64,000 bases of DNA, taken from assembly GCA_029783825.1 (NCBI GenBank), contig JAREIK010012041.1, forward strand, positions 1 to 64,000, in the 5' to 3' direction. The notes beneath the pieces are model-generated. The model did no database searches, had not been told where the DNA came from, and saw nothing but the letters and a program-made list of their open reading frames with translations. The translations under genes and the position numbers were made by a program. How positions within the stretch are numbered: the stretch's first letter is position 1; the number at the start of each line of letters is the position of its first letter. This document shows positions 37,070-52,900 of the stretch, in pieces. This DNA comes from Sapria himalayana (lineage: Eukaryota; Streptophyta; Magnoliopsida; Malpighiales; Rafflesiaceae).

Positions 37070-40000
37070 CTCAATTTTATTTGTATTCATTATAATTTTA
37101 AATATTCATTTTAATTATTTAGTAGTTTAATATTATAGAATTATAAATTACAAAATAAATTATGAGTAAGAAAAATATAATTTAAATAATTTATTTTTAA
37201 TAACCAAAATATAAAGTTATAAAAAAAGCAAAACATTAAAAAAAATTATTATTTAGTAATATATTTTACTTTGATTTAAATAATACATTAAAAAAATTAT
37301 TAAAAAAGAAAAAAATTAAAAAATACTTTTTAAATAATAACTATTTTATTAATAATAGTTTATTAATTTATTTTTTGATCACAATTATAATATCTAGCAA
37401 TATAATTATTTATATTAAATTTAAATGAATTATAATTATGAAGATTATTATAAATAGATATTATATTTAAATTTGAAAAAAATTGAAAAATTATTATATT
37501 TTCAAAGGATATAATCTTCAAAAATTATAAAAAATAATAAAAATAAATTTTTTGCTATATCATTGCTTAAATAAAACATATAAACCACTAAAAGCCTAAA
37601 CACTTAAACATCTAAACTCCTAAACACTAAAGCACCTAAATACTTAAACCTTTAAACTCGTAAACCTTAAATATAATTTAAATAATTTATTAAAATATTA
37701 ATTACAAAATAAATTATGAGTGATACAAATATAATTTAAATAATTTAATTTTCAAAAAAAAATTTATAATTTTAAAAAGAAGCAAAAAATATAAAACAAA
37801 AATTTTTATTTAGTAATAAATTTTACTTGGAATTTGAATAATTTTAGGTTTTGAAATTATATTTTAATTTATATCCATCATAAAAATAATAACATATTAA
37901 TTTATTTTTTGATAATAGATAACATATCTATCAATAAAATTGTTTATATTTAGTTTATATTATATATAATTATAATGATTATTATTACTAAATAGTGTAT
38001 TCACCTCTTTAAAAAATTTTAAAATTATTATATTGTCAAAGGTTATAACCTTTGAAAATGTTAAAAAATATCAAAAATAATTTTTTTATTATTTCATTGT
38101 TTAAACAAAACCAATAAACCACTAAATGCCTAAATACTTAAATGAATAACTACTAAATCTCCAAAACCCTAAATAGATAATTTTTTTAATTAGATATATC
38201 CTAAATATCAAACAATAAATCTCATTTTTATTTTTTTCATTATAATTTTAAATATTCATTTTAATTATTTATTTGTTTATTTTTATATAAATATTAATTA
38301 CAAAATAAATCATGAGTTAGACAATTATAATTTATATAAATTATTTTTCATCAAAAAAATATAGATAAACTTATTAAAATAAAAAAAATTAAAAACAAAA
38401 AATTATTATATAATAATATAATTTGCCATGCTTCTGAATCATTATTGGTTTTATAATTATATTTTAATTGATATCTATCTTATTAATAATAGATTATTAA
38501 TTTATTTTTTGATCATTATTAGAATATTTATCAATAAAATTGTTTATATTGACTTTATATGATATTTAAATATAATGATTATTATAACTAAATATTAAAT
38601 TCACTTTTGAAAAAAAATTTAACATTATTATATTTTCTAAGATTATTACCTTTGAAAATGTGAAAAAATAAAAAAAATATATTTTTTTTGAAATTTCATT
38701 GTTTAAATAAAACCTATAAACCACTAAATGCCTAAACACTTAAATCAATAACTCCTAAATCTCTAAAACCCTAAATAATAAATAATAATCCTTTTAAACC
38801 GGTAACCCTAAATAATAAATAATAAATCTCAATATTATTTTTTTCATTATAATTTTAAATATTCATTTTAATTATTTATTTGTTTATTTTTAGATAAATA
38901 ATAATTACAAAATAAATTATGAGTTTGACAAATATAATTTATATAAATTATATTTCATCGAAAAATATAGATAAACTTATAAAAAGAATAAAAAATTTAA
39001 AAACTAAAATTTATTATATAGTAATATATCTTGCTCTCCTTCTGAATCATTTTTTAGTTTATTTTTATAGAAATATTAATTACAAATTAAATAATGTGTG
39101 AGACATATATAATTTAAATAAATATTTTTTTATGAAAAAAAAATATGCATATAAAAATAAACAAAATTTCAAAAATTTAAAATTTTATTTAGTTATATAA
39201 TTTACTTTGATTTTGAATTATTTTGGTTTTTGCAAATATATTTTAATTAATATTTATCTTATTAATAATAGTTTATTATTTTATTTTTTGATCATTATAA
39301 TAATATATATTAATAAATTTTTTTATATTGAATTTACAACAAATATAATTTTTAAGATTATTATAATTATGTATTGTATTCATATTTTATATTTATTAAA
39401 AAATTATTATATTTTTAAAGGTTATAACATTTGAAAATCACGAAAATTCAGTAAAATAATTTTTTTGTTATTTCTTTGATTAAATAAAACCTATAAACAC
39501 CTAAATGTGTAAAGATTTAAATCAATAAACTCATTAACCCCAAAACCACAAAAAAACTTAAATAATTAAATAGTTATAACCTAAATAATAAATCATAAAT
39601 CTCATTTTCATTAGTTTTCATTATAATTTTAAATATACATTTTAATTAATTATTAGTTTAATTTTATAGAAATATAAATTAATAAATAAATTATTAGTGA
39701 GACAAATATAATTTAAATATTTTATTTTTCATCATAAAATATAGACTTATAAAGGGATACAAAAATTTAAAAATTTAAAATTAATATTTCGTAAATATTT
39801 CACTTTGATTTTGAGTCATTTTAGGTTTTGAAAATATAATTTAAACAATATTTATCATATTAATAATTGGTTATTACTTTTTTATGGTCATTATTATAAT
39901 AAATATCAATAAAATAGTTTATATTGAATTTATATTATATATAATTATTATGATTATTATAACTTCATATTGTATTCACTTTTCAAAAATAATTTTAAAA

Positions 40001-41677
40001 TTATTATATTTTCAAAGGCTTATAACCTTCAAAAATGAGAAAAAATAACAAAAATAAATTTTTTGTTATTTTATTTTTTATATAAAACCTATAAACCACT
40101 AAATGACTAAATACTAAAATGACTAAACTCCTAAACCCGAAGCCTATAAATACTTAAAACATTAAATTAGTATAGTCTAAATAATAATCCATAAATCTAA
40201 TTTTTTTTAGTATTCATTATAATTTTAAATATTCATTTTAATTCTTTATCAGTTTATTTTTATACAAATATTAATTACAAAATAAATTATTAGTGCGACA
40301 TATATAGTTTAAATAAATTATTTTTAATTAAAAAATATGCATATAAAAAAGGCAAATTTTTAAAAATAAATAATTATTATTTTGTAATATATCTTATTTT
40401 GATTTTGAATTATTTTAGATTCTATAATTATATTTTAATTTATATCATTCTTATAAATACAAGTTTATTAATTTATTTATTGGTCATTATTATAATATCT
40501 ATCAATAAAAATATTTATATTGAGATTACATTATATATAATTATTAAGATTATTATAACTAAATATTATACTCACATTTCAAAAAAATTAAAAATTATTA
40601 TATTTTCAAAGGTTATAACCTTCAAAAATTAAAAAAAAATCAAAAAATTATATTTTTTATTTTTTCATTCTTTAAATAAAAACTATAAATCACTAAAGGC
40701 CTAAACAATTAAATCGCTAAACTCCTAAACCATAAAACACCTAAATACTTAAACCATTAACCCGGTATATCCTGGATAATAAATAACAAATCTCAATTTT
40801 ATTTGTATTCATTATAATTTTAAATATTCATTTTAATTATTTATTAGTTTATTATTATAGAATTATAAATTACAAAATAAATTATGAGTAAGACAAATAT
40901 AATTTAAATAATTTATTTTTAATAACAAAAATATAAAGTTATAAAAAAAGTAAAACATTAAAAAAAATTATTATTTAGTAATATATTTTACTTTGATTTG
41001 AATAAATTTAGATTTTGCAAATACTTTGTAAATAATATCTATTTTATTTATAATAGTTTATTAATTTATTATTTGATCATTATTATAATATCTAGCAATG
41101 TAATTATTTATATTGAATTTAAATGACTTATATTTATGAAGATTATTAATTTTCAAAGGATATAACCTTCAAAAATTAGAAAAAAAATAAATTTTATGTT
41201 ATATCATTGTTTAAATAAAACGTATAAACAACTAAATCTTTAAACACTTAAATCTCTAAACTCCTTAACACAAAAGCCCCTAAAAACTTAAACCTTTAAA
41301 CTCATAAACCTTAATTATAATTTAAATAATTTATTAAAATATTAATTACAAAATAAATTATGAGTGATACAAATTTAATTTAAATAATTTATTTTTCATC
41401 AAAAAAAAATATAGGTTTTTAAAAAGAAGCAAAAACTAAAAACAAAAATTAATATTTAGTAATAAATTTTAATTTGATTTTGAATAATTTTAGGTTTTGC
41501 AATTATATTTTAATTTATATCTATCATATTAATAATAGCATATTAATTTATTTTTTGATAATTGATTTAATATCTATCAATAAAATTCTTTATATTTTGT
41601 TTAGATTATATATAATTATAATGATTATTATTACAAAATATTGTATTCACATTTTTAAAAATTTTAAAATTATCAAA

Positions 41678-41703
41678 TTTTCAAAGGTTATAACCTTTGA
41701 AAA
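41678..41703. other. Perfect 26-bp satellite palindrome
   Basis: The core CAAAGGTTATAACCTTTG lies between four T and four A. After it comes TGTGAGAAAATATC, so this is an e/f-type monomer boundary region. Confidence 0.9.
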
Positions 41704-42279
41704 TGTGAGAAAATATCAAAAATAATTTTTTTGTTCTTTCATTGTTTAAATAAATCCTATAAACCAAAAAATGCCTAAACACTTAAATCAATAACTCCTA
41801 AATCTTTAAAACCCTAAAAAGATAATCCTTTTAAACTAGTATACCCAAAATAATAAATACTAAATCTTAATATTATTTTTTTCATTATAATTTAAAATAT
41901 TCATTTTAATTATTTATTCGTTTATTTTTATTAAATATTAATAATAATATAAATTTTGAGTTAGAAAAATATAATTTATATAAATTTATTTTCATCGAAA
42001 AATATAGATAAACTTATAAAAATAATAAAAAATTTAAAAAACTAAAATTTACTATATAGTAATATATTTTTCTCTCCTTCTGAATCATTTTAGATTTTAT
42101 AATTAATATTTTAATTGATATCTATCTTATTAATAATTGTTTATTAATTTATATTTTGTTTATTATTAGAATATTTATCAATAAAATTGGTCATATTGAA
42201 TTTATATGATATATAAATATAATGCTTTTTATAACTTAAGATTGTATTCACATTTTAAAAAAATTTAAAAATTATTATA

Positions 42280-42305
42280 TTTTCAAAGGTTATAACCTTT
42301 GAAAA
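42280..42305. other. Perfect 26-bp satellite palindrome
   Basis: Same dyad, followed by TATCAAAAAATAATAAAA, the text that leads into subtype a. Confidence 0.9.
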
Positions 42306-45300
42306 TATCAAAAAATAATAAAAAAAATTTTTGTTTTTTTTATTTTTTAAATAAAACCTATAAAACACTAAATGCATATACAGTTATATCAGTAAAATCC
42401 TAAACTTTGTAATGCATAAATACATAAACCATTAAACTGCTATATACTACTTAATAATTAATAAATTTAATTTTTATTTCAATTTATTATTATTTTAAAT
42501 ATTCATTTTAATTATTTATTAGTTTATTTTTATAGAAATTTTTATTACAAAATAAATTATAAGTGCGACACATATTTTAAATAATTTATTTTTAAACAAA
42601 ATATATATATATGCTTTTAAAAGAAGTAATAAAGAAGTATTATTAAAAATTAAAAATTATTATCAACTATTATATTTTACTTTAATTTTGAATCAATTTG
42701 GGTTTTGTAAATATTTTTAATTAATATCTATCTTATTATAAATAGTTTATTAATTTTATTTTTGATCATTATAATAATATCTATCAATAAACTTGTTTAT
42801 ATTTATTTTATATGATATAGAATTATTAAAATTATTATAACTAAATATTGTATTCAAATTTCTAAAAAGTTTTAAAATATTATTAAATTTTCAAAGGTTA
42901 TAACATTTGAAAATGACTAAAAAATACAATTTTCTTTGTTAAACCATTAAACTGGTATACATTAATAATAAATCATAAATCTCATTTTAATTTTTATTCA
43001 GTATAATTTTAAATTTTTATTTTAATTATTTATCAGTTTATTTTTATAGAAATATTAATTACAAAATAAATTATTAGTGAGACAGATATAACTTAAATTA
43101 AACCGGTATACCCTAAATAATAAATAATAAATCTAATTATTTTATCATTATAATTTTTAATATTCATTTTAATTATTAATTTTTTAATTTTATATAAATA
43201 TTAATTAAAAAATAAATTATGAGTTAGACAAATATAATTTATGTAAATTATTTTTAATCAAAAAAATATAGATAGTCTTTTTAAAATAAAAAAAATCAAA
43301 ACAAAAAATTATTATATAGTAATATATTTTGCTTTGCTTATGAATCATTTTTTGTTTTATAATTATATTTTAATTGATATCTATCTTATTAATAATATTT
43401 TTATTAATTTATTTTTTGATAATTATTAGAATATCTATTAATAAAATTGTTTATATTGAATTTATATGCTATTTAATTATTATGATTATTATAATTAAAT
43501 ATTGTATTCACTTTTGAAAAAAATTTCAAAATTATTATATTTTGAAAGGTTATAATCTTAAAAAAATAGAAAAAATAATAAAAATAAATTTTTAGCTATT
43601 TTATTTTTTAAATAAAACCTATAGACAATTAAATGCTTACTTACTTAAATTAGTAAGCTCATAAACCCCGAAACCCCTAAATACATAAACATTTTAGCAT
43701 TCATATACTACTTAATAAATAATAAATCTCACTTTTATATCTATTTATTATAATTTTAAATATTTATTTTAATTATTTATAGTTTAATTATTTCGAAAAA
43801 TTAATTATGAAATAAATTTCGAGTAAGACAAATATTATTTAAATAATTTATATTTATTCAAAAAAAATATAAGCTTATAAAAAGAAGGACAAATTTAAAA
43901 TTAAATATTATTATTTAGTAATATATTTTGATTTGATTTTGAATCATTTTGTGTTATGTAAATATATTTTAATTAATATTTATATTATTAATAATAGTTT
44001 ATTAATTTAATTTTTGATCATTATTATAATATCTATCATTAAAATTATTTATATTGAATTTATATGATATATAAATAGTAAAATTAATATAATAATACAT
44101 AGTATTCACATTTCAAAAAATTTTAAAAATTATTTTATTTTTAAAGGTTATAACCTTTGAAAATCAGAAAAAATCTAAAAAAAAAATTATTTTTATTATA
44201 TAAATAAAACCTATAAACCACTAAATACCTAAAAACATAATTTGATAAACTCCTAAACGATAAAACTCCTAAATAATCAAACCATTAAACTGGTATACCA
44301 CATATAATAAATCATTAATCTCATTTTAATTTGTATTCATTATAATTTTAAATATTCATTTTAATTATTTATTAGTTTATTTTTTATAGAAATATTAATT
44401 ACAAAATAAATAATGAGCGAGACAACTATAATTTTAATAATTTATTTTTAATCAAAAAAAATATATAAGCTTATAAAAAGAAGTAAAAATTTAAAAACAA
44501 AAAATTATTATTTAGTAATATATTTTACTTTGATTTTGAATCATTATTATAGGTTTTGCAATTAAATTTTAATTGCTATCAATCTTATTAAGAATAGTTT
44601 ATTAATTTATTATTTGATCAATTTTATAATATCTAACAATAAAATTACTTATTTTGAATTTAAATGTCTTATAATTATTAAGATTATTATAACTAAATAT
44701 TATATTTACATTTGAAAAAAAATTAAAAATTATTATATTTCAAAGGTTATAACCTTCAAAAATGATAAAAAATCACAAAAATAATTTTTTTATGATTTTT
44801 TTATTTAAATAAAACTTATAAACCACTAAATGCCTAAACATTTAAACATCTAGACTTTTAAACCCAAATATTCTAAATACTTAAACCATTAAACCTATAT
44901 AACCTAAATAATAAATCTCATTTTTATTTGTATTATTTAGAATTTTAAATATTCATTTTAATTATTTTTTAGTTTATTTTTATAGAAATATTAATTACAA
45001 AATAAATAATGAGCGAGACATATAATTTAAAAAAATTATTTTTTATGAAAAAAAATATAAGCTTATAAAAATAAACAAAATTTCAAAAATTTAAAATTTT
45101 ATTTAATAATATAATTTACTTTGATTTTGAATTATTTTGGGTTCTGCAAATATATTTTAATTAATATCTATCTTATTAATAATAGTTTATTAATTTATTT
45201 TTTTATCATCAAAAAATAATATATATTAATAAAATTTTTTATATTGAATATATATCAAATATAATTATTAAGATTATTATAACTAAGTATTGTATTCATA

Positions 45301-46045
45301 TTTTAGAACTATTAAAAAATTATTATATTTTCAAAGGTTATACCCTTTGAAAATCACGAAAATTCATAAAAATAAATTTTTTGTTATTTCATTGATTAGA
45401 TAAAACTTATAAATTCCTAAATGTGTAAACATATAAATCAATAAACTCATTAACCTCAATGCCACAATAAACTTAAATCATTAAATAGGTATACCCTAAA
45501 TAATAAATCATAAATCTCATTTTTATTAGTATTCATGAAAATTTTATATATACATTTTAATTATTTATTAGTTTATTTTTATAGAAATATAAATTAAAAA
45601 ATAAATTAATAGTTAGACAAATATAATTTAAATAATTTATTTTTCATCGAAAAATATATAAGCTTATAAATGGATACAAAAATTTTAAAAATTAAAATTA
45701 ATATTTAGTAAAATATTTCACTTTGATTTTTAGTCATTTTAGGTTTTGCAAATATATTTTAAACAATATTTATCTTATTAATAATTGTTTATTATTTTTT
45801 TATGATCATTATTATAATATATACCAATAAAATAATTTATATTGAATTTATATGATATTTAATTATTATGATTATTAACTTCATATTGTTTTCACTTTTC
45901 AAAAAAAAATTAAAAATTATTATATTTTCTAAGGTTATAACCTTCAAAAATGATAAAAAATAACAAAAATTCTTTTATTTTATTTTATTTTTTAAAAAAA
46001 AACCTATAATCCACTAAATACTTAAACCATTAAACCTATATAACC

Positions 46046-46079
46046 TAAATAATAAATAATAAATAATAAATAATAAATC
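46046..46079. repeat. ATAATAA heptamer expansion
   Basis: About four heptamers follow ACCTAAAT, in the same monomer position as the expansion at 37039-37069 but in a different subtype. The two expansions are probably independent. Confidence 0.85.
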
Positions 46080-48073
46080 TCATTTTTATTTGTATTCATT
46101 ATAATTGTAAATATTCATTTTAATTATTTTTTAGTTTATTTTTATAAAAATATTAATTACAAATTAAATAATGAGTGAGATATATAATTTAAAAATATTA
46201 TTTTTTATGAAAAAAAAATAACCTTATAAAACTAAACAAAATTTCAAAAATTTAAAATTTTATTTAGTACTATAATTTACATTGATTTTGAATTATTTTG
46301 TGTTCAGCAAATATATTTTAATTAATATCTGTCTTATTTATAATAGTTTATTAATTTATTTTTCGATCATTATATTAATATATATTAATAAAATTGTTTA
46401 TATTAAATTTACATCAAATATAATTATTAAATTTATTATAACTAAGTATTGTATTCATATTTTAGAAAGATTAAAAAATTATTATATTTTTAAAGGTTAT
46501 AACCTTTGAAAATCATTAAAATTCATAAAAATAATTTTTTTGTTATTTCATTGATTAAATAAAACCTATAAACACCTAAATGTGCAAACATATATATCAA
46601 TAAACTCCTTAACCCCAAAACCACAAAAAACTTAAACCATTAAATAGGTATACACTAAATAATAAATCATATATCTTTTTTTTATTAGTATTCATTATAA
46701 TATTAAATATTCATTTTAATTATTTATCAATTTATTTTTATAGAAATATTAATTACAAAATAAATTATTAGTGAGACAGATAAAAGTTAAATAATTTATT
46801 TTTCATTAAAAAAAATATATTCTTATAAAATGAGGCAAAATTTTTTAAATAAAAAATTATTATTTAGTAATATATATTATTTTGATTTTGAATCATTTTA
46901 GATTCTACTATTATATTTTAATTTATATCATTATTATTAATACTAGTTTATTAATTTATTTATTGATCATTATTATAATATCTATTAATAAAATTATTTA
47001 TATTTAGTTTAGATTATATATAATAATTAAGATTATTATAACTAAATATTATATTCAAATTAAACGGTATATCTTGAACCCAAAAACACCTAAATACTTA
47101 AACCATTAAACGGTATATCCTGAATAATGAATAATAAATTTCAATTTTATTTGTATTCATAATAATTTTAAAAAACTATTTTAAATATTTATCGGTTTAT
47201 TGTTATAGAATTATAAATTACAAAATAAATTATGAGTAAGACAAATTAATTTAAATAATTTATTTATAATAACAAAAATATAAAGTTATAAAAAAAGCAA
47301 AACATTAAAAAAATTATTATTAAGTAATATATTTTACTTTGATTTTGAATAAATTTAGATTTTGCAAATACATTTTAAATAATATCTATCTTATTAAGAA
47401 TAGTTTATTAAATTTTTTTTGATAATTATTATAATATCTAGCAATGTAAATATTTATATTGAATTTAAATGACTTATAATTATTAAGATTATTATAACTA
47501 AATATTATATTTACATTTGAAAAAAATTTAAAAATTATTATATTTTCAAAGGTTATAACCTTCAAAAATTTTAAAAATAATAAAAATAATTTTTTTGTTA
47601 TATCATTGTTTAAATAAAACTTATAAACCACTAAATGCTTAAACACTTAAACCTCTAAACTACTAAACACAAAAGCCCCTAAATATAGAAACCTTTAAAC
47701 TCATAAACCTTAAATATAATTTAAATAATTTATTAAAATATTAATTATAAAATAAATTATGAGTGATACAAATATAATTTAAATAATTTATTTTTAATCA
47801 ATAAAAAATATGAGCTTATAAAAAGAAGCAAAAACTAAAAAAAAATATTATTTAGTAATAAATTTTACTTAGATTTTGAATATTTTTATGTTTTGCAATT
47901 ATATTTTAATTTATATATATCATATTAATAATAGCATATTAATTTATTATTTGATAATTGATATCATATCTATCAATAAAATTATTTATATTTAGTATTT
48001 ATTATGTATAATTATAATGATTATTATTACAAAATATCGTATTCATATTTTTAAAAAATTTTATAATTATTAC

Positions 48074-48099
48074 TTTTCAAAGGTTATAACCTTTGAAAA
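48074..48099. other. Perfect 26-bp satellite palindrome
   Basis: Same dyad as at 10710 and 41678, followed by TGTGAAAAAATATC. Confidence 0.9.
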
Positions 48100-48822
48100 T
48101 GTGAAAAAATATCAAAAATAATTTTTTTGTTATTTCATTGTTTAAATAAAACCTAAAAACCACTAAATGCTTAAAAACATAAATCGCTAAAGTCATAACG
48201 AAAAAATCTTTAAACACTTAAATATTAAACTGGTATACATTAATAATAATTCATAAATCTCATTTTAATTTTTATTCAGTATAATTTTAAATTTTTATAT
48301 TAATTATTTATCAGTTTATTTTTATAGAAATATTAATTACAAAATAAATTATTAGTGAGACAGATCTAATTTAAATTAGACTTGTATACCCAAAAAAATA
48401 ATGAATAAATCTAAATATTATTTTTTTCATTATAATTTTAAATATTCATTTTAATTATTTATTTGTTTATTTTTATATAAATATTAATTAAAAAATAAAT
48501 TATGAGTTAGATAAATATAATTTAAATAAATTAATTTTCATCAAAAAAATATGGATAAACTTTTTAAAAGAAAAAAAAATTTCAAAACAACAAATTATTA
48601 TATAGTAATATATTTTGATTTCTTCTGAATCATTTTAGGTTTTTTTATTATATTTTAATTGATATATATCTTATTAATAATAAATTATTAATTTATTTTT
48701 TGATCATTTTAGAATATTTATTAATAATATTGTTTATATTGAATTTACATTATATATAAATATAATGGTAATTATAACTAAATATTGAATTCAGATTTGA
48801 AAAAAATTTAAAAATTATTTTA

Positions 48823-48848
48823 TTTTCAAAGGTTATAACCTTTGAAAA
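48823..48848. other. Perfect 26-bp satellite palindrome
   Basis: Same dyad, followed by TATCAAAAAATAATAAAA and then subtype a. It is 749 bp after the previous perfect copy, the length of a b monomer. Confidence 0.9.
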
Positions 48849-49838
48849 TATCAAAAAATAATAAAAATAAATATTTTGTTATTTTAATTTTTAAATAAAA
48901 CCTATAAACCACTAAATGCATACACAGTAAAATCATAACTCTTAAGGCCCGTAATGCCTAAATACATAAACCATTAAACTGCTATATACTTTTTAATAAT
49001 TAAGAAATCTAATTTTTATTTCAATTTATTTTTATTTTAAATATTCATTTTAATTATTTATAAGTTTATTTTTTATAAATATTTATTACAAAATAAATTA
49101 TGAGTGTGACAAATATAATTTAAATAATTTATTTTTAATCAAAAAATATATATATGCTTATAAAAGTAAAATTTTAAAAATTAAAAATTATTATCCAGTA
49201 ATATTTTTTACTTTAATTTTGAATCAATTTGGGTTTTGTAAATATTTTTTAATTAATATTAATCTTATTATTAATAGTTTATTAATTTAATTTTTGATCA
49301 TTATTATAATATCTATTAATAAAATTGTTTATATTGAATTTATATTATATATAAATATTAAAATTATTATATCTAAATAATGTATTCACATTTCAAAAAA
49401 TTTTAAATATTATTATATTTTGAAAGGTTATAACCAATGAAAATGACAAAAAATTACAAATTTTTTTTTGTTATTTTATTGTTTAAATAAAACCTATAAA
49501 CCACTAAATGCCTAAAAACATAAATCGCTAAAGTCATATATGACAAAACCTCTAAATACTTAAAATATTAAACTGGTATACATTAATAATAATTCATAAA
49601 TCTCATTTTAAATTTTATTCAATATAATTTTAAATTTTTATTTTAATTATTTATTAGTTTATTTTTATAGAAATATTAATTACAAAATAAATTTTTAGTT
49701 TGACACATCTAATTTAAATTAGTATTGTATACGCAAATAATAAAGATTAAATCTCAATATTCTTTTTTTCATTATAATTGTAAATATTCATTTTAATTAT
49801 TTATTAGTTTATTTTTTAAATTAAAAAATAAACAAAAT

Positions 49839-49920
49839 AATAAATGATAACCCTCATATTCTTATCTTTTAAATTTTTATTTATTTGTTTATTTTTTAAT
49901 TATTTATTTGTATCCCTTGT
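49839..49920. other. Junction region left of mitochondrial-like insert
   Basis: The satellite ends in an AT-rich filler. ATAAATGATAACCCTCATAT (about 49840) reappears in slightly different form (ATAAATGACAACCCTCCTAT) at about 49932, inside the insert. The 90 bp between are AT-rich and partly satellite-like (TTTATTTGTTTATTTTTTAA). This is the kind of patchwork left by end-joining repair. Confidence 0.6.
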
Positions 49921-52900
49921 GTATTGCGGTCATAAATGACAACCCTCCTATTCTTGCTTGACTTGTTGGCTCACCTGAGGCGAGGACTGAGTTTGCTTTC
50001 TTTCTTGCTTTGTATTGAGGGTATGTGTATGCCGTTGTAGGACATGCTCTTTCTTGTTTATTGTTAGAGGTTTCCTTCTCTTATTGTCTTTGTCTTGTAT
50101 GGCAGGACTGGTTCTTCTTTTCTATCACCATTTTATAAGGAGAATGTGTCAGAGCTCTCCCGGCGAAAAGGAATCCGCTTTCTTATCATTTCAAGCCTTG
50201 GCAGCAGCTCATTCCTACCGTACTCTGGCTATTCTGTATCGCATAGAGCACTTACTCTAAGTCTGAGTCCAAGTCCAAGTTCCCTAGTTTAAGACTCAGT
50301 CTGGTAGTGTCCCCTTGTGTGGTATAAGGGGCTTGTAGCTTTTAATGTGTTCCTTCTTGCAGTGAAGTAAGGAATGATGGATCTCTCTTCCTTGAGGTGT
50401 GGGGACCATTGGCCTAGTCTTTTACTAACCCTCGCAGGATGAGAATCCTTCCCTAGGAGGGCTTGAAAGGATCTCTATTCCGTCTAAGCTAGGGTAGGAG
50501 TTGGATCGCCATCCCCCGCACTTCTTAGGGCCCCTTCCTTATCCTGGGTCAGCCTTTCTCTCCGGCAGTGGTCCAACCTTAAATGCAACTAGTGGTGGTG
50601 TGGAACCCACTGATTGATGGGGAAGGAAAGCAAGGAACTCTGATTGCCAGGGTGGGTGGGATAAAGGCAGGTGCGTTTCATCTTTCTTATATCGGATTAG
50701 CAGAGGTTAGGAGTTAGCGCGAAGAAGCTCTTTCACTGAATCCTCATCATTCAAAAGGAATTGATAGAGGGACGAATACAACTTACAAATTATCCGAGAA
50801 AGGCAAGGCAACTAGTGCGCTCTTTGAAGGAAGAATGCACAGTTAGGACAAAAAGGCTCTTTTTTGGGCAAATGGACAGTGATGAGTTATGTGAAAGAAG
50901 GGCTTGTTTGCGACGTGAAATGGCATAGGTTTATCTCAGATGCGGGATTACTGGTCTTTACTGAGTTAGCATAGGATTGGCAGGCGAGAAATCTATTGAA
51001 TTAACGGCAAGGATCTTCTTTTATTAAGAAAGCTTTCTAATTGGCTAAGGGACATAGCTAAGGAAAAGCTATGATCCAACTCATCGAAGATGCCCAAAAG
51101 GAACTGCAAGAGATGAGACAGTTGCTTTCACTAAAGGACTGAAGTAGCCATAATAGGATGAATCAAGACTTGCCTTTGAAAGCCTGCCAGAAAGCTTTCC
51201 TTTTTTCAGCTCCGGTACAGGTCCATTACCTCTATCTTAATCCCGCTACTCGTTATTCCATTGGCTTATGGAAACCAGCGAGCTCAAAAGAAAATGACAG
51301 TAATTTGTGCCAAAGAAAGGAGTTGTCGAAGCAGGACAAAAGGAGCGAGCGGAAAGAAAGCAAGTGGAAGAAGCAGCGAAGCAAGAGGAAGAGCAATAAA
51401 TAAGCTGAAAACTCATTTGTAAATGCCCCCTCGCCTACATCCAAAGCAAAAGGGGCACTCCTAACCGGAGAGCCAACTATCCCTTGCGCGGCCAAAAGGA
51501 ATGTGGCCACTGCATGCAGTGAAAGAGTAAGCTTTTCACTTCCTGAATATTCTCTTAAAAGAAAAAGGAAGGGGAACCCTCTTCTGCATAAATGAAAAGG
51601 CAACATGGACACCACCACCATCATCATATTCGGTCGATTTGTCTATTCTAAGACCCATCTCGTTTCTTCCATCGAGAGCTACCCTTTCTTTCTAATCGAG
51701 AAAGAAAGCCTAAGCGAGAAAAGAAGGAATTAAGGAGCAATTCCCTTAGTGAAAGTAGCATCTTTCTTTCGAACATTCGGACATTGTAGGCTCTCCTCCT
51801 TTCCTTATAAGGACTGGGAAACAAAGACTCACATTCCCGGATAACCAGACAGTCTCGGAAGATATAACCCACTGCTCCTTGATTTGGTGTGCTTTGCTTG
51901 ATAATTTCTTATTCAATGGAAGATCTAGTTAATAGAAATGGGAATAGATGGTGGATCAATTGCAGAATGTTGATCCTTGCTCATGTGCTTACTTACTAGA
52001 AAGTTTCTTATGCTTATTCGGAACTACGACTCTCATTGAATATTTGTTTCTTTTTTTCTCACCGACTGAAACCACTTTGCCTGAGATTGGAAGTGGCACC
52101 TGCCATGGACAGGGACTTCTTCACTCAACTATGAGTACGGATCCGCTTTGTGGCCTTCTGAGCTATACGAAAGAACTCTCGCTTTCTAAACGGGAGCCCA
52201 TAGGCCTAAGCCGAAAAGGTGGACGGAGAGAGGAACGAAGACCTTTGCTTTGAGATTTAATCAACAGTCCCATGACATGCATAAGAGTCAACTACGTCGG
52301 TCGAACCTGACGCCTAACACTCGGGATGGAATCCTGTTTTTTGCTCACTCCCTGGAGTTTTATTCTTAGTTTGAACTTTTTTCTTATCAGTTCGACTTAG
52401 CATCATCTCTCATTTTTTTTCACTTTCACTATTTTAGTTACTGGAACAGCAAATTAAGATCTCTGGGAAGTCTCTTAAGGTCTCCCTTGTCCACCTGAAG
52501 GAAGAGGAGTGATAAAATGACCTCGCTTACAATGTACAATTCCCTCTTTTCTGCCTAGAGTTCGCTACTTAGACTTCCGATATCTCTCCTGCGACTATTT
52601 TATTTCAAGTGAAAAAGGAGACTTTGCCCCTTCACTTCTGAACCCAACTACTCTTTCTTTCTCTCATGCGGATCCTTTCCTTCTAACAAGGAGAACTTAG
52701 CACAACTAACAACTTCTGCTCGGGCCTCTATCAAGCGAGGACCTTCGCTACATATACAGGACTCGAGAGCAAGAGAAAGGTTTGTCAATGGGGATAGGGT
52801 ATCAAACCTAACCCCCAGACTAATCACCTTCCCAACCCTATTTGAACTGAATTCCAGGCCCTGGAAAGATTAGATTGACTAATACTAATAGTAGAGTAGA

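Larger units (their letters stand above)
34925..49838 (+). repeat. AT-rich satellite array, longest block
   Basis: Nearly 15 kb of plus-orientation monomers. After the break at 35447 the order includes i/j-type, d-like, c, d, e and f-like units in two similar rounds (about 35450-38800 and 39060-42300), then a b g h i j between 42365 and 45500. Further j, c, d, e, b and a, b units follow up to 49838. Frames of 60-86 codons recur at one place per monomer (for example 35470-35697, 39207-39434, 46282-46509) and are satellite text. ATAATAA heptamer expansions occur at 37039-37069 and 46046-46079. No gene is present. Confidence 0.88.

Noticed and set aside
51253..51627. A 124-codon minus-strand frame and others (51158-51403, 51948-52253) in the mitochondrial-like block
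   Set aside because: No recognisable domain. They overlap in opposite strands and are Leu/Ser/Phe-rich or Lys/Arg-rich as expected from pyrimidine- and purine-rich runs.
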